Positions 26,756-36,791 of a stretch of DNA of 64,000 bases are shown in pieces. Position numbers and translations under genes: made by a program. Every line of letters starts with the position of its first letter. Positions within the stretch are counted from its first letter, which is position 1. The notes beneath the pieces were generated by a model that saw only the letters and a program-made list of their open reading frames with translations, was not told where the DNA came from and did not search any database. Source of the DNA: JAMXLO01 sp963726125 (GTDB taxonomy: Bacteria > Pseudomonadota > Alphaproteobacteria > Acetobacterales > Acetobacteraceae); contig CAVSBG010000002.1 of assembly GCA_963726125.1 (NCBI GenBank), positions 496,001 to 560,000 on the forward strand, in the 5' to 3' direction.

Positions 26756-27499
26756 ATGAGACTTGCGGGGAAAGTGGCCATCATCAGCGGCGCAGCATCG
26801 GGCATGGGCGCGGCAACCGCTCGGATGTTCGCGCGCGAAGGGGCGAAGGTGGTGGTCGCGGACGTGCTGGACCACGAGGGGCAGCAAGTGGCCTCGGCAA
26901 TCGGCGAAGCGGCGAGGTTCGAAAAACTCGATGTCACCAGAGAGGACGATTGGGTCGCGGTCGTCGCCGCCACCGTGAATGCATTCGGCAAGCTGGACGT
27001 GCTGGTGAACAACGCCGGCATTTCCGGCAGTGCAGAGCAGGACTTTTACAGCACGGACGCGTGGCATCGGATCATGGGGGTCAACGCCACCGGAGTGTTC
27101 TTCGGCATCAAGCATGCCGTGCCGGCAATGCGAGCGGCGGGCGGTGGATCGATCGTCAACCTGTCGTCGATCGCTGGCATTATCGGCAGCGAGCACGTGC
27201 ATATGGCGTACAACGCGTCGAAGGCAGCGGTGCGGCTGATGACCAAGTCGGTGGCGGTCCAGCACGCGAAGGATGGGATCCGGGCGAACTCAGTGCATCC
27301 GGGAATCATGCCGGCGATGCGCACATCCGGGCGGACCGCCGATCCGGCGATACGGGCGGAGCGGATGAAGGTGATCCCGATGCGGCGGCCCGGCGAGGTG
27401 GATGAGGTAGCCTACGCAATTCTGTTCCTGGCATCCGATGAGTCGTCCTACATCACGGGCTCGGAGATCCACGTCGATGGCGGGGCAATCGCAATTTGA
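26756..27499 (+). CDS. Short-chain dehydrogenase/reductase
   Basis: 247-residue classical SDR. The cofactor motif is SGAASGMG (11-18), followed by ADVLDHEG (NAD-type Asp), then NNAGISG, catalytic Ser in LSSIAG, and YNASKAAV with Tyr and Lys. The end is SYITGSEIHVDGGAIAI. It is preceded by GGAGG and divergent from the SDR at 25922-26683. The two are clearly distinct paralogs, not a recent copy. The specific alcohol or ketone is unknown. Confidence 0.93.
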   Translation: MRLAGKVAIISGAASGMGAATARMFAREGAKVVVADVLDHEGQQVASAIGEAARFEKLDVTREDDWVAVVAATVNAFGKLDVLVNNAGISGSAEQDFYSTDAWHRIMGVNATGVFFGIKHAVPAMRAAGGGSIVNLSSIAGIIGSEHVHMAYNASKAAVRLMTKSVAVQHAKDGIRANSVHPGIMPAMRTSGRTADPAIRAERMKVIPMRRPGEVDEVAYAILFLASDESSYITGSEIHVDGGAIAI

Positions 27500-27538
27500 A
27501 CCCTCCGAGGCGGCGCGATAACGGGCGGCGCACGACGC

Positions 27539-28696
27539 TCACGCAGCTTGCGTGCGGAGCCCCTCGCGCAACCGCCCCATCGCACGATCGATCCGATCCG
27601 CGGACTGCGCGAAGCAGATCCGCAGATAGCCCTCGCCCGCCTCGCCGAACGCAATGCCAGGCGCGACCGCCACGCCCTGTTCGGTGACCAGCCGCTTTGC
27701 CAGCGTCAGGCTATCGGTCAGCCCCTCGACACCGACGAACGCATAGAACGCGCCATCCGGCTGCGCGTATCGCACGCCGTTCACCCCGGCGAGCGCATCG
27801 CCGGTCAGCGCGCGACCGGTGGCGCAGTGCGCGCGGAACCGTTCCACCACGTCCGTGTCATGCACCGCGGCAAGTCCCGCATGCTGAATGAACGGAGCAA
27901 CGCCGGAGTGCATCACCTCGACCAGCTCAGTCACCGCATCGCGCGCCCCCGCCGGCACCACGAGCCAACCGAGCCGCCAGCCCGTCATCACCCACGTCTT
28001 GGAGAAACTGTTGCACACGATCACCCGATCGTCCGGCTCCGCAACATCCAGCAGCGACGGCGCCGCGGCCAAGCCATCATACACCAGCCGCGAATACACC
28101 TCGTCCGAGATCAGCCACACGCGCCGCCGCCGCGCGATCTCCAAAATCGTCGCCAGTTCGTCGAGCGTAGCCGTCCAGCCGGTAGGATTGTTCGGACTGT
28201 TAAGGATGAACGCGCGTGCGCCGTCCAGCATCGCATCCAGCCGATCGAGATCCAGTCGGAAGCCGCCCTCGGGCAGCGCGGTCAGTGGCAGTTCGTCCAC
28301 CTGTGCGCCCCGCAGTCGCGCGGCATTGCCGACGTTCGGCCAGGCCGGGCTGTGCAGCACCACGCGATCGCCGGCACGCACCGTCGCCGCCAGCGCAGTT
28401 GATACCGCGGCCATGCCGGACGCGGTGACCTGGATGCGCTCTTCGGCGACCGGCTTGGCGTGCAGCGCGGTCAGATAGTCTGCCAGCGCAAACCGCAACT
28501 CCGGCATGCCGCGCACGTCGGGATACCGCGTCGCGCCCGCATCGAGCGCGGCAATCGCAGCAGCATGCGCACCCGCCGGACTAGGCTGATCAGACTCACC
28601 AAAGCACAGAAAATCAACGTCAGGCGTCGCGAACGCGATGCGCGCAATGTCGAGGATCCGGGAGCCCGGTAGCTGCGTGATATCCATCTGCATCAT
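27539..28696 (-). CDS. Pyridoxal-phosphate aminotransferase, class I/II
   Basis: 385-residue fold-type I aminotransferase. The substrate-side motif is FGESDQPSPAG and the phosphate-binding region is ASGMAAVSTAL. NSPNNPTGW is the cofactor-stacking loop, with the PLP Asp/Tyr in ISDEVYSRLVYDG. The Schiff-base lysine is in NSFSKTW (about 235) and the carboxylate-binding Arg in YLRICFAQS. It resembles aspartate/alanine-type transaminases. It is last of a four-gene minus-strand operon (two amidohydrolases, cupin, this gene), which suggests it handles an amino acid released upstream. Confidence 0.92.
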   Translation of the reverse strand: MMQMDITQLPGSRILDIARIAFATPDVDFLCFGESDQPSPAGAHAAAIAALDAGATRYPDVRGMPELRFALADYLTALHAKPVAEERIQVTASGMAAVSTALAATVRAGDRVVLHSPAWPNVGNAARLRGAQVDELPLTALPEGGFRLDLDRLDAMLDGARAFILNSPNNPTGWTATLDELATILEIARRRRVWLISDEVYSRLVYDGLAAAPSLLDVAEPDDRVIVCNSFSKTWVMTGWRLGWLVVPAGARDAVTELVEVMHSGVAPFIQHAGLAAVHDTDVVERFRAHCATGRALTGDALAGVNGVRYAQPDGAFYAFVGVEGLTDSLTLAKRLVTEQGVAVAPGIAFGEAGEGYLRICFAQSADRIDRAMGRLREGLRTQAA

Positions 28697-28717
28697 ATTG
28701 GTCGCGTTCGGATATTT

Positions 28718-29197
28718 TCAGTACGGCGTGCCGTCTTTATGCGTGAACCGCAACTTCCCATCAGGACCGGGCATGCCATGCATATCGATGTCCGGATAGG
28801 ACACCTCATCGCCAGCGGTGCGATCGCCGATGACCATCAGCAGCACATCGTCGGCAGAGCGATTGACGAACCGATGCGCATTCCCGGTGCCGGCAGGGAA
28901 GCCCGCGCACATGCCAGGCTTCAGCACCTCGACACCGGCGTTGGTCTCCAGTTCGACCGTGCCTTGCATCACCACGATGAACTCATCCTGCCGCGAATGC
29001 GCATGCCGATGCGATGACTGACCGCCCGGCACAATCCGCGTCATGTTCACGCCGTAGTTCGTCAGCCCCGCATGGTCGCCGAGCCGCCGGTTCCACCGCT
29101 GCTGATTGCCGGCCCGGAACGCCTCCGGATAGCTGGTCGCATTGCTCTCCGGCAGCGTGAGTGGATCGAACCCCGACGGCTTCTCGCCCCGGTTCAC
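28718..29197 (-). CDS. Cupin-domain protein
   Basis: 159-residue single-domain cupin. The metal-binding motif 1 reads SSHRHAHSRQDEF ... G (about residues 60-80) and motif 2 is PAGTGNAHRFVN (about 100-111), so three His and one Glu ligands are present. Such proteins act as small dioxygenases, isomerases or sugar/amide-binding proteins. GTG start overlaps the upstream amidohydrolase stop by 4 bp (GTGA), so they are translationally coupled. The exact reaction is not inferable. Confidence 0.85.
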   Translation of the reverse strand: MNRGEKPSGFDPLTLPESNATSYPEAFRAGNQQRWNRRLGDHAGLTNYGVNMTRIVPGGQSSHRHAHSRQDEFIVVMQGTVELETNAGVEVLKPGMCAGFPAGTGNAHRFVNRSADDVLLMVIGDRTAGDEVSYPDIDMHGMPGPDGKLRFTHKDGTPY

Positions 29198-30318
29198 GCG
29201 AACCCGTACACCGCGCGCGCGTTCTCCAGGAAGATGCCGCGCTTCTGCTGCTCGGTCATCTTGATCGGCAACGCATGCGCCGGGTCATCGTAATCCCAAT
29301 GCGGATAGTCGGTGGCGAACAACACGCGGTCCCAACCTATCCACTCGATCGCATCGGCGAGGTGTTCGCGCGGCTCCGGCTCCTCCACCGGCTGCGTGGT
29401 GAACCAGATGTTCGACCGCATGTATTCCGACGGCTTCCGCTTCAGGTGCGGCACTTCCTTGTGCAGCTTGGCGAACTGCCGATCCATCCGCCACGCATGT
29501 GCCGGCGCCCAGGCGAAGCCCGCCTCCACCAGCACCACCTTCAGCTTCGGGAAGCGCTCAAACACACCCTCGAAGATCAGGCTGGTCAGCACCGCCTGCT
29601 GACATTGTGCGTGGCCGACCATTTCCTCGATGTAGAACGACGGCCAGCCGCCAGAGGTCATCGCGCTGCCGCCATAGCCGAACGCGTGGATACCGATCGG
29701 CAAATTGGCCGCCTCAGCCGCTTCATAGATCGGCCAGTACCGCCGCTGCCCGAGCGGTTCGGCGGCGCGGGTCAGCAACAGCACCTGTGCGAAATTTGGA
29801 TCCCCTGCCCGCGCCTCGATCATCTTCGCCGAGGTCGGCCCATCTTCCACCGGCACCACCACCGACGCCTTCAATCGAGAATCGCGTGAGGTGAACGCGG
29901 CCACCTGCCACTCATTGGTGGCATGGGTCAGCGCCGCCGACAGTTCGGAGTCCTGCGCGCCCTGCCCCGCGGTCAGCGGATTCAGAATGCCGAACGCCAC
30001 GTTGTTCGGGTCCAGGTGCTGCTGGGCCATGAAGGCCACGTCGCTGCCCGGATTGTCGCCGTTCGGCCACGCATCGCGACGAGCCGCCTGCGGCTGCCCC
30101 TTCGGATACGCCGACCCACGCTCCCAAGGCTGCCGATAGCGCACCCCGATGGTCTCGATATGCTCCCGCCAGCGCTGCGACAGGAACGGATACAGCGCCT
30201 TGCTCACACCGCCGATACCGACGCCCGGCGCGCGCGGATGCACGTCGCAGTCGGCAATCATAAGCTTCGACTGGGCCGGCGTCTGGAGGCCGGAGCGGTT
30301 CAGGACGTCAACGTTCAT
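29194..30318 (-). CDS. Amidohydrolase-2 (ACMSD-like) family metal hydrolase
   Basis: 374-residue TIM-barrel amidohydrolase. The usual HxH near the N-terminus is partly kept (DCDVHPRAPG; His at about 27 follows DCD). A further ligand His is in PIGIHAFGYGG (about 220), and the C-terminal Asp is in FATDYPHWDYDDP (about 340), which is characteristic of the Amidohydro_2 group with decarboxylases such as ACMSD. It overlaps its neighbours by 4 bp on both sides, in the order amidohydrolase A, this gene, cupin. About one third identity by eye to the upstream paralog suggests tandem duplication and divergence. Confidence 0.88.
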   Translation of the reverse strand: MNVDVLNRSGLQTPAQSKLMIADCDVHPRAPGVGIGGVSKALYPFLSQRWREHIETIGVRYRQPWERGSAYPKGQPQAARRDAWPNGDNPGSDVAFMAQQHLDPNNVAFGILNPLTAGQGAQDSELSAALTHATNEWQVAAFTSRDSRLKASVVVPVEDGPTSAKMIEARAGDPNFAQVLLLTRAAEPLGQRRYWPIYEAAEAANLPIGIHAFGYGGSAMTSGGWPSFYIEEMVGHAQCQQAVLTSLIFEGVFERFPKLKVVLVEAGFAWAPAHAWRMDRQFAKLHKEVPHLKRKPSEYMRSNIWFTTQPVEEPEPREHLADAIEWIGWDRVLFATDYPHWDYDDPAHALPIKMTEQQKRGIFLENARAVYGFA

Positions 30319-31379
30319 GATATTGTCTCCCTCAGCCGAGCATACGTCCGAAGCGGGTTGTCCACCATGATCTTCTGCGCCAGCGCCGGGTCAAGTCCCT
30401 CGGGGATGGCGGCGGTGCCTTCGAACTGCCAATGCGGATAGTCGGTGGAGAACAGCAGCAGCTCGTCCGACTGCATATGCTCCATGAACCGCGTGATGGT
30501 CGCGGGATCCGGCGGTCCGTCGAACGGCTGCAAAGTCAGCCGCACCCGCTCGCGCACAATGGTGGCCGGCGGGTCGGCGACCCACGGCACCTCATGCCGC
30601 AGCCCGCGCCAGAATTTGGTCAGCCGCCACAGATAGCCCGGCAGCCAGGTCACCCCCGATTCCATCAGGACGACGGTCAGGTCGGGGAACTTGGCGAACA
30701 CGCCCTCGGTGACCAGGCTGGTGAGCTGGGTCTGAAACGCGCCCGCCTGATTGATGTATTCCTCGCTCAGATAGCTGGACCAGCCGACCGGCGTATTGGG
30801 GTGCCGATACGTGCTGCCCGCATGGATGCCAATCGGCAGCCCATGCCGTTCCGCCGCCGCATAGATCGGCCAGTTCTGCCGCCGCCCCAGCGGCAACTCG
30901 CCCGACACCAGCAGCATAACCTGCACGAACCGCCGATCAGGCGCGCAACGTTCGATCTCCGCCACCGCCAGTTCGGCATTCTGCTGCGGCACCACGATCG
31001 ACGCGCGCAGCCGAGGGTCGCGATCCAGCCACTCGCGCACGATCCAGTCGTTGACCGCGCGCGCCATGGCGGCGCCGAAGTCCTCGCTGAACGTCGCCTG
31101 CACGCCGTACAGGCAGTTGCAGATCGCGATCGAGGTGCCGAACGGATCCAGCGCCTCCTTGCCCAGCCGTTCGGCGGTGGACGCCGGCTTCCCACGCTCA
31201 TCCCGCCAGTCGGCGCGCGCGGTCAGCGGGCTGTTCGACGGATAAGCGATGGTGTTCAGCTCATCGACGCCGCGACGCACGATGGTCTCGCGCCACATGT
31301 CGTCGAGGTACGGCATCAAAGCCGGAAGTCCCGGCATCGATGGGTGCAGGTCGCAGTCGATCGGCGCCGGAGCGGGCAT
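30315..31379 (-). CDS. Amidohydrolase-2 family metal hydrolase, first gene of operon
   Basis: 354-residue paralog of the next gene. It starts MPAPAPIDCDLHPSMPG (metal-binding DCDLH), has LPIGIHAGSTYRH (His ligand) and ends with LLFSTDYPHWQFEG (Asp ligand). The ATG at 31379 has GGAGGAACCC upstream; longer frames up to 32117 run antisense through hyuA and are spurious. It faces the divergent hyuA gene across 120 bp that must hold both promoters. Family members hydrolyse or decarboxylate cyclic and aromatic acids. Confidence 0.88.
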   Translation of the reverse strand: MPAPAPIDCDLHPSMPGLPALMPYLDDMWRETIVRRGVDELNTIAYPSNSPLTARADWRDERGKPASTAERLGKEALDPFGTSIAICNCLYGVQATFSEDFGAAMARAVNDWIVREWLDRDPRLRASIVVPQQNAELAVAEIERCAPDRRFVQVMLLVSGELPLGRRQNWPIYAAAERHGLPIGIHAGSTYRHPNTPVGWSSYLSEEYINQAGAFQTQLTSLVTEGVFAKFPDLTVVLMESGVTWLPGYLWRLTKFWRGLRHEVPWVADPPATIVRERVRLTLQPFDGPPDPATITRFMEHMQSDELLLFSTDYPHWQFEGTAAIPEGLDPALAQKIMVDNPLRTYARLRETIS

Positions 31380-31499
31380 GGGTTCCTCCGCCCCCAACAC
31401 TAACCGCCGGCTCCGCGTTGGCAAAGCCGCGCCGGCAGTTTGAATTCCGCCCCACGTCCGCAATAGTGCATGCTGCATCGCACACAGGGAACCAACCGT

Positions 31500-33573
31500 A
31501 TGGCTTGGCGTATCGGCATCGATATCGGCGGCACCTTCACCGACGTCGCCCTGGTGGAGGAAGCCACCGGCCGCATCGCGATCGCCAAGCTGCTGACCAC
31601 GCCGCAGGATTTCGGCCAGGCCGTGATCGACGGCATCCGCCAGGGACTGGACGAGAACCGCATCGACCCCGCCGACGTATCGCTGCTGTCGCACGCCACC
31701 ACCGTGGTGACCAACGCATTGCTGGAGAACAAGGGCGCGCGCGCCGGCTTCGTCACCACGCGCGGCATGCGCGACATCCTGGAACTGCGCCGGTCCTCGC
31801 GCGCCGATCTCTACGATCTGATGCAGGACGCACCCGCGGTGCTGGTGCCGCGGCGCTGGCGGTTCGAGATCACCGAACGGATCGATGCACAGGGTGCAGG
31901 TCGTGACTCCGCTCGCCGAGGACGAACTGCCAGCACTGATCGAAGCGATCCGCGAGGCTGGATTGCGGACGGTCGCGGTGTCCTTCCTGTTCTCATTCCT
32001 GAACGATGCGCACGAGCGTCGTGTCGGCGCCGCATTGCGCGCGGCGCTGCCGGATGTCGGCGTGTATCTGTCGTCCGAGGTGCTGCCGGAGATCCGCGAA
32101 TTCGAGCGCGCCAGCACGACGGCGGTGTGCGCGGTGGTGGGTCCCGTGCTGGCCTCCTACCTCGACCGCCTACAGAGCGCGATCACGCAGCTTGGGCTGC
32201 CGAAGCTGCACGTCATGGGATCGTCTGGCGGCGTGTTCGACATCGAGGAAGGGCTGCGTATGCCCGCCATGGCGGTTGAGTCCGGCCCGGCCGCCGGCGT
32301 GATCGCCGCGTCGCTGGCGGGGCGGCAGTTGGGGCGACCGAACCTGATTTCGTTCGACATGGGCGGCACCACCGCGAAGGCCAGCGTGATCGCCAACGGC
32401 GAGGTCTCGGTCACCGCGGAATACGAGGTCGGCGGGGCCGGCCACGCCAATCGCTGGATGCACGGCACCGGCCATCCGATCCGCGTTCCGGTAATCGATC
32501 TCGCCGAGGTCAGTGCGGGTGGCGGATCGATCGCCTGGGTCGATCCGGGTGGCGCACTGAAGGTGGGGCCCCACAGTGCCGGCGCCGCGCCTGGTCCCGC
32601 CGCGTACGGTGCCGGCGGCACGCTACCGACAGTGACCGACGCCGACGTGGTGTTGGGCCATCTGGATCGCGAGGCATTGCTCGGCGGCGCATTGCGTATC
32701 GATCTGGCGGCGGCTGAACGAGCGATCGACACCGCGATTGCACGACCGCTCGGGCTGACGGTCGCCGATGCCGCGGCGCGCATCGTTGAGGTCGTCAACG
32801 CGAACATGGCGCAGGCGCTGCGTATCGTCTCGATCGAGCGCGGCCATGACCCGCAGGAGTTCAGCCTGATCGCATTCGGTGGTGCGGGTCCGGTGCACGC
32901 GGTATCGCTGGCCGAAGAGCTGCAAATTCCAGAGGTGATCGTTCCGCCCGCGCCTGGCGCGTTTTCCGCCCTCGGACTGGTGGCAAGCGATTTGAAGCGC
33001 GACTACTCACGGACGTTGTACGCCGATCTCGGCAGCATCGATGCAGGCCGCGTGGCCGACGTGATCGATGGCATGGAACAATCGGGACGCGACATGCTGC
33101 GCGCCGCGCGTGTGCCAACCGAGCGGCAGGCACTGCTGCGTCATGCGGACGTGCGCTATCGGCGGCAGGCGTACGAACTGACGGTGCCGATCGCTGACGG
33201 CGCGATCACTGACGCAACGCTGCATGAGCTGGCCGAGGCATTCCATGCCAGGCACGAGCAGACTTACGGCCATGCCAATCGCACGGAACATGTGCAACTG
33301 GTCAATCTGCGGCTGACAGCGTTGGGACGATCGCCCGATCTGGTGCTGGCGCAACACGGTGATCAGGCGAAGGCGCGGTTGCGTTCGCGCGATGTGTGGT
33401 TCGCCGAGATCGGCTTCACGCCGACGCAGGTGCATTGGCGGGATGGTCTGATGCCCGGAACGGAGATCACCGGACCCGCGATCATCGAAGCCATGGACTC
33501 GACCATTGTCGTGCCGCCAAACTGGCGCGCTCAGGTGGATGAACTTGGTTACGTTCGGCTGTTTCGTTGTTGA
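31500..33573 (+). pseudogene. hyuA: Hydantoinase/oxoprolinase A subunit, one frameshift
   Basis: ATP-dependent hydantoinase/5-oxoprolinase family subunit A. The first frame (from MAWRIGIDIGGTFTDVALVE at 31500) covers about 130 residues to ERIDAQG. The second frame resumes at about 31888 (VQVVTPLAEDELPALIEAI) and runs 560 residues to the stop at 33573, with the second ATPase-core motif SFDMGGTTAKAS and IAFGGAGPVHA. A single indel near 31890 separates them. Everything else is well preserved and hyuB is intact, so this may be a very recent mutation or a sequence error. Expected full length about 690 residues. It heads the plus-strand operon, divergent from the amidohydrolases. Confidence 0.85.
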
Positions 33574-33598
33574 TGCTGCAATCGGGTGGCAAGGCAAT

Positions 33599-33690
33599 CC
33601 CCCTCTCCCGCGAAGCGGGGGAGGGTTGGGGAGGGTGTAGCGCGGTTGGCTATACCCCCTCCCTGCCTCCCCCGCTTCGCGGGAGAGGAG
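33599..33690. repeat. Inverted pair of REP palindromes supplying the hyuB ribosome-binding site
   Basis: Copy one (33599-33637, CCCCTCTCCCGCGAAGCGGG...) and copy two (33654-33690, CCCCCTCCCTGCCTCCCCCG...) are in opposite orientation. The second ends GGGAGAGGAG, six bases before the hyuB ATG at 33697, and is the only Shine-Dalgarno sequence there. Confidence 0.8.
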
Positions 33691-33696
33691 CATGAC

Positions 33697-35388
33697 ATGC
33701 GATTGAAAACTGATCCGGCCCGCTTCGAGGTCGTGAAGAACGCCCTTACCTGCGCGGCCGAGGAGATGAAGATTGTCCTCGCCAAGACCGCCTATTCGCC
33801 ACTGCTGAAAGTGGCCGGCGACTACTCGTGCGGCATATTCGACATCAACGGCAACATGGTCGCGCAGGGACCCGACCTGCCGATACATCTCGGCTCGATG
33901 CCCGATGCGGTGCGCGCAATCGTGCGGGCATTTCCCGACGCCGCACCCGGCGATGTGTTCATTCACAATGATCCATACCAAGGCGGCTCGCATCTGCCCG
34001 ATGTGAACGTCGTCGCCCCCGCGTTCCACGAAGGACGCCTGCTCGGATTCGGCTGCGTCCGAGCACATTGGCCGGACATCGGCAGCGCCACGCCCGGCAG
34101 CTACGGCGCGGTCACCGAAATCTACGGCGAGGGCCTGCGCCTGCCGCCTATACGCTTGTATCGCGATGGCAAACCCGACCCCGCCATCGAGGCGATCATC
34201 TTCGCCAACGTACGCACGCCGACCGAACGGATTGGCGACCTCCGCGCGCAGGTGTCCGCCAACTGGCGCGCCGCCACGCGCCTACGGGAGCTGGCAGCGA
34301 AATACGGCACCGACACGCTGCTCGGCATCATGCAGGAGGTGCAGGACTACTCCGAAACCATGATGCGCGCCGCGCTGCGCGCGCTGCCCGATGGCGAGGC
34401 CGAATTCACCGACATCTTCGACGGCGACGGCGTCATCGCGCCCGGCGAGATCGACGACGAGACCTTCACCGTAAAGCTGCGCATCACCAAACGCGGCGAC
34501 ACCATCACCGCCGACTTCGCTGGTTCCGACATGCAGGTGCCGGGCCCGATGAACGCACCACTGACTGTCACCGCATCCGGCGTGTTCTGCGCCCTCAAGA
34601 TGATCGCCGATCCAAAGAGCCTGATCCCACCGAACTCCGGCTGCTGGCGGCCGGTAACGGTGACCGCGCCACTTGGTTCAGTGGTCAACGCGCAGCTTCC
34701 CGCCCCGGTCGTCTACGCCAACCACGAGATGTCGCATCGCGTTGCCGACATGGTGATGGCGGCGATGTTCGCCTTCACACCACATACGGTGATGGCGGGA
34801 TCGCAAGGCACTTCGGCGGTGGTGACGTTCGGCGGCACGGACTACCGGACCAAAGAACGTTACGTCAGCTATGAGTCGGTAAAGGGCGGCTTCGGTGCGC
34901 GGCCGGTGAAGGATGGCATCAACGCCGTCGCCTCCACCGTTTCCAATATGATGAACACGCCGATCGAAATCATCGAGATGAGCTTCCCGCTGCGTGTCGA
35001 GGAATACGCACTGGTGCCGGATAGTGGTGGTGCCGGCAAATGGCGCGGCGGCCTCGGCGTGCGTCGCGTGTGGCGTGTGCTCGAACGGCAGGCCCATGCA
35101 GCGGTTTGCTGCGAACGCACCGTTACGCCACCGTTCGGCCTCGCCGGCGGCAGTCCTGGCGCACCCGCACGGCTTGAGTTGATCCCGCCGCAGGGCAATG
35201 CGCGCAAGCTGAACAGCAAGGGGGGCTTCATCGCGCCGGCCGGTTCGTTGCTGGTTTTGGAGGCGCCCGGCTCAGGCGGATACGGTCCACCGGAGGAACG
35301 CGATGCGGCGCGGCTATCCGAGGACCTGCTGGACGGATACGTTACCACCTCGGCCGTGCGGCGTGACTATGGCGCGGCAACGAACTGA
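33697..35388 (+). CDS. hyuB: Hydantoinase/oxoprolinase B subunit
   Basis: 563-residue subunit B of the N-methylhydantoinase/oxoprolinase/acetone-carboxylase-like family. It opens MRLKTDPARFEVVKNALTC, then contains MVAQGPDLPIHLGSMPDAV, FIHNDPYQGGSHLPDVNVV (metal/active-site region) and the late GGAGKWRGGLGVRRVW and GSGGYGPPEERD that mark HyuB. It works with HyuA to open cyclic amides using ATP. The start at 33697 follows AGAGGAG from a REP copy; an upstream frame to 33586 would translate the repeat. It is intact. Confidence 0.93.
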   Translation: MRLKTDPARFEVVKNALTCAAEEMKIVLAKTAYSPLLKVAGDYSCGIFDINGNMVAQGPDLPIHLGSMPDAVRAIVRAFPDAAPGDVFIHNDPYQGGSHLPDVNVVAPAFHEGRLLGFGCVRAHWPDIGSATPGSYGAVTEIYGEGLRLPPIRLYRDGKPDPAIEAIIFANVRTPTERIGDLRAQVSANWRAATRLRELAAKYGTDTLLGIMQEVQDYSETMMRAALRALPDGEAEFTDIFDGDGVIAPGEIDDETFTVKLRITKRGDTITADFAGSDMQVPGPMNAPLTVTASGVFCALKMIADPKSLIPPNSGCWRPVTVTAPLGSVVNAQLPAPVVYANHEMSHRVADMVMAAMFAFTPHTVMAGSQGTSAVVTFGGTDYRTKERYVSYESVKGGFGARPVKDGINAVASTVSNMMNTPIEIIEMSFPLRVEEYALVPDSGGAGKWRGGLGVRRVWRVLERQAHAAVCCERTVTPPFGLAGGSPGAPARLELIPPQGNARKLNSKGGFIAPAGSLLVLEAPGSGGYGPPEERDAARLSEDLLDGYVTTSAVRRDYGAATN

Positions 35389-35400
35389 CAGGGGAACACG

Positions 35401-36777
35401 ATGACCTATGTAGCGCCCAACTCGGTGCAGGCTCGCGACATCGCCTCGCTGGTGCATCCACAGACGAACCTGGCCACACATCTCGAGGAAGGCCCGGTGG
35501 TGATCTCGCGCGGCCAGGGCATCTACGTGTGGGACGATTCGGGTCAGCAGTTCCTGGATGGCGCCGCAGGCTTGTGGTGCGCGTCGCTGGGCTTCGCGTC
35601 AGAGCGGCTGGCACGCGTAGCCTATGAACAGATGCGGACGCTCGGCTATTCGCATCTCTATCGCGGCACCACCCACGAACCAGGCGTCGATCTCGCCGAG
35701 AAACTGCTGCAGATCGCGCCTGTGCCGATGAGCAAGGTGCTGTTCCAATGCTCCGGCTCCGAGGCGAACGACACTGCGATCAAGCTGGTGTGGTACTACC
35801 ACGCCGCGATCGGCAAGCCGAACAAGAGGAAAATCATCGGGCGGATCATGGGCTATCACGGCAGCACGTCGGCTGCGATCAGTGCCTCGGGCAAGGCCGA
35901 CATGCATGCGGATTTCGGCCTGCCGTTCCCGGACTTCCGACACACCGAATATCCGCATTACTACCGGCGGCATCATGACGGCGAAACCGAGGAACAGTTC
36001 GCCACGCGGATGGCCGATGCGCTCGAGGCGATGATCATCGCGGAAGGGCCTGACACGGTCGGCGGATTCATCGCCGAGCCGGTGATGGGCGCGGGCGGCG
36101 GACTGACACCGCCTCGGAGCTATTGGGAGAAGATGCAGGCGGTGCTGCGCAAATACGACGTGCTGTTCATCGCCGATGAGGTGATCTGCGGGTTCGGTCG
36201 CACCGGCAACATGTGGGGCAGCCAGACCTATGACCTGAAGCCGGACATGATCACCAGCGCGAAGGCTCTGTCGGCCGCGATGCAACCGATCTCGGCGTTG
36301 CTGATCAATCAACGTGTGTTCGAGGCGATGCTGGATGAAAGCCGCAAGCTCGGGAACTTCGCGCACGGCTTCACCTATGCAGGCCATCCGGTGACGACCG
36401 CGGTCGCGATGGAGACGCTGCGTATCTACGATGAGATGGACATGATCGGCCACGTGCAGCGGGTCGGCCCCTACATGCAGCAGGTCATGGCAAAGTTCGC
36501 CGACCATCCGCTGATCGGCGAGGTGCGCGGCGTCGGATTGATGGTCGGCATAGAGATGATGGCCGATAAAGCGACGCGCACCGCATTCGATCCGACGCGG
36601 GGCGTAGGGCGGATCGCCGATGGACACGCCCGCAAGCACGGGCTGATCACACGCGCCATCGGCGATCGGCTCGCATTTTCGCCACCGCTGATCATCACCG
36701 AAGCCGAGGTGGACGAGATCGCGGCTCGGTTGCAGCGCGCGCTGGATGATACTTACGCAGACGTCAGAACCAATTGA
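35401..36777 (+). CDS. Class III aminotransferase (omega-transaminase type)
   Basis: 458-residue PLP enzyme of the omega-amino acid/beta-alanine-pyruvate transaminase group. It has FLDGAAGLWCASLGF, the PLP-phosphate region QCSGSEANDTAIKL, GRIMGYHGST (stacking aromatic), FIADEVICGFGRTG (PLP Asp) and the Schiff-base lysine in DMITSAKALSA (about 286). AGGGGAACACG precedes the ATG, 12 bp after hyuB. In the operon it would transfer the amino group of an amine or omega-amino acid released by ring opening. Exact substrate unknown. Confidence 0.93.
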   Translation: MTYVAPNSVQARDIASLVHPQTNLATHLEEGPVVISRGQGIYVWDDSGQQFLDGAAGLWCASLGFASERLARVAYEQMRTLGYSHLYRGTTHEPGVDLAEKLLQIAPVPMSKVLFQCSGSEANDTAIKLVWYYHAAIGKPNKRKIIGRIMGYHGSTSAAISASGKADMHADFGLPFPDFRHTEYPHYYRRHHDGETEEQFATRMADALEAMIIAEGPDTVGGFIAEPVMGAGGGLTPPRSYWEKMQAVLRKYDVLFIADEVICGFGRTGNMWGSQTYDLKPDMITSAKALSAAMQPISALLINQRVFEAMLDESRKLGNFAHGFTYAGHPVTTAVAMETLRIYDEMDMIGHVQRVGPYMQQVMAKFADHPLIGEVRGVGLMVGIEMMADKATRTAFDPTRGVGRIADGHARKHGLITRAIGDRLAFSPPLIITEAEVDEIAARLQRALDDTYADVRTN

Positions 36778-36791
36778 GAAGGAGCGAGGAA

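Noticed and set aside
25922..27265. 447-residue version of the minus-strand SDR
   Set aside because: The extension is antisense to the neighbouring SDR gene; ATG 26683 has a ribosome-binding site and gives the normal SDR length.
30315..32117. 600-residue version of the first amidohydrolase
   Set aside because: The extra N-terminus is antisense to hyuA; a good ribosome-binding site precedes the ATG at 31379.
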